A model generated the notes under the pieces. The model searched no databases. It was not told the DNA's origin and saw only the letters and a program-made list of their open reading frames with translations. A program made the position numbers and the translations under genes. A DNA stretch of 64,000 bases from positions 115,995-179,994 of the forward strand of contig CAWFCV010000012.1 in the NCBI GenBank assembly GCA_963814435.1. Reading direction: 5' to 3'. The DNA comes from JAEUPI01 sp963814435 (lineage in GTDB: Bacteria > Pseudomonadota > Gammaproteobacteria > Burkholderiales > Burkholderiaceae_C). This document shows, piece by piece, positions 62,970 to 64,000 of this stretch; position 1 is the stretch's first letter; each line of letters starts with the position of its first letter.

Positions 62970-64000
62970 TCACTTCAGACCCAGCTTGTAGAGGCCGCGG
63001 CGTTCGTGCGCATCACCATCGTCGCGATGTCCTCGGCCCGCGCGCGGCGTGACCTCGCCGTTGCGCATCATGTCGGTCAGCGCCAGGCCAGTGCCGCTCT
63101 GGCGTTCTGCCGTGCCGATCCAGGCGGCCACCTCCCAGCCCATGTCGGGCCCGAGCGCGGCGGCGTCGGAGCCGAAGAGCACCTTCTCCGGAAACTGCGT
63201 CAGCCAGTCTCGCAGCACCTCCGCCAGCTGGCCGGCGGGTAGGCCAGCGCCATCAGCGACGTGTCCACGAAGACGTTCGGCTTCCACAGCATCGCGCCCG
63301 CGTGCGCCGCGAAGACGCCGCCGCCGTGGATGATGACGAAGTTCGTCTGGCGCAGCGCCGGGTCGTTGAACGCCGGTTCCAGCAGCAGCGGATCGGCGCC
63401 GGCCGCGTCGAAGTAATTGCCGGCGCCCTCGAACGAGTGAATGTGCACCGCCATCCCGAGTCGGCCGGCCTCGCGCGCGATGTAGCGGAACAGGAAGTCC
63501 TGGAGCGCCTTGTACTCGGCGTGCGGACGGCTCGCCGCCGCCGGACGTACTTCGCGTAGATCCGGCTCGCCGTCGCGGCGGGCACATCGCCGAAGTCGAG
63601 CGCGCGCAGGTAGGCGGCCTCGAATTTCACCGCCACGCAGCCGCCTTCGTCGCTGCGCCTCGAGCGTCGGCGGTGACCACGGTCTTCAGATACGCGTCGA
63701 GCGTCGCCGGGCGCTTCGTGACTTTCAGGTCGGCCAGGTAGCGCTTCAGGAGCGCGTCCTCGAGCGGGAACAGCTTCTCGCGGTCGGGCGACGTGGCGGC
63801 CTCGGCTTTCGTGGACAACGGCAGCATCAGCGCATCGACGTGACGACACCCAGCGAACGCGCGGCGGCGCGAGTCCCGGGCCCATCGCGATGCGGTGGCG
63901 AGCAGCACCTCGGTGCCGACCTGATCCAGCACCCACGTGGGGAACGTGTCGCCCTTGCCCTTGATGATCCCCTGAAGCGTCGGGCGCCATTCGTTCAGGT
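62970..64000 (-). CDS. amidohydrolase-family TIM-barrel protein, 5' end outside window (several frameshifts)
   Basis: Reading from the right edge: ATLDAYLKTVVTA, CVAVKFEAAYLRALDFGDVP, GMAVHIHSFEGAGNYFDAAG, TNFVIIHGGGVFAAHAGAML, WKPNVFVDTSLMALAYP, EKVLFGSDAAALGPDMGWEV and the end NAAGLYKLGLK. HxHS, IHGGG and FGSDA are the metal-site strands of the amidohydrolase_2 branch (uronate isomerase / decarboxylase-like). Substrate unknown. Several frameshifts, for example near 63,240, 63,535 and 63,655, interrupt it. Confidence 0.75.

Overview
The window is high-GC (roughly 70% by eye) DNA from a motile betaproteobacterium. The master regulator FlhDC, the fliEFGHIJK/fliLMNOPQR order, short flagellins and codon use all point to Burkholderiales, probably the Leptothrix/Rubrivivax/Rhizobacter side of the order. 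The family-level placement is inference. I saw no rRNA, tRNA or CRISPR array.

1-11.1 kb holds ordinary chromosomal genes: the end of a BMP-family binding protein, two GNAT acetyltransferases, a DOPA-dioxygenase homologue, an FtsX-type permease, a CheY-like receiver, a REC-histidine kinase with its NarL-type regulator, a PAS-GGDEF-EAL protein and an MFS exporter. 11.1-29.0 kb is flagellar class II/III on the minus strand: fliRQPONML, fliKJIHGF (fliE divergent), two pilin-like genes, ycgR, fliTSD and two tandem fliC genes. 29.3-41.7 kb is a glycan island of twelve genes (eleven plus strand, one minus): GT2-TPR, a GT41 O-GlcNAc-transferase-like enzyme, glycosyltransferase/methyltransferase fusions, a left-handed beta-helix acyltransferase, a beta-propeller protein, a FemAB-like GNAT, a FdtA/QdtA-type ketoisomerase and a DegT aminotransferase. 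It lies between fliC and flhDC and most likely makes and attaches a modified sugar to flagellin. 41.9-58.5 kb continues the flagellar set: flhDC, motAB, flhBA-flhFG-fliA, a PAS histidine kinase, flgNMA and flgBCDE.

Regulation can be read directly. Sigma-28 promoters (TCAAG-N14-GCCGATAA type) precede fliD, the distal fliC, motA and flgM, and fliA/flgM (sigma-28 and its anti-sigma factor) are both present. A perfect sigma-28 site also lies antisense inside fliP.

Two quality problems shape the annotation. At about 58,508 flgE stops in mid-gene and abuts the interrupted receiver domain of an unrelated hybrid histidine kinase on the other strand. From there to the end (kinase, peptidase T, Tat-exported alpha/beta hydrolase, amidohydrolase) the DNA looks like a different organism, so the contig is probably chimeric. 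In addition, about forty frameshifts, nearly all single extra bases, interrupt otherwise well-conserved genes in 14-33 kb and 49-58 kb, while 1-14 kb and 33.5-49.5 kb are clean. I read these as sequencing or assembly errors and annotate whole genes across them.
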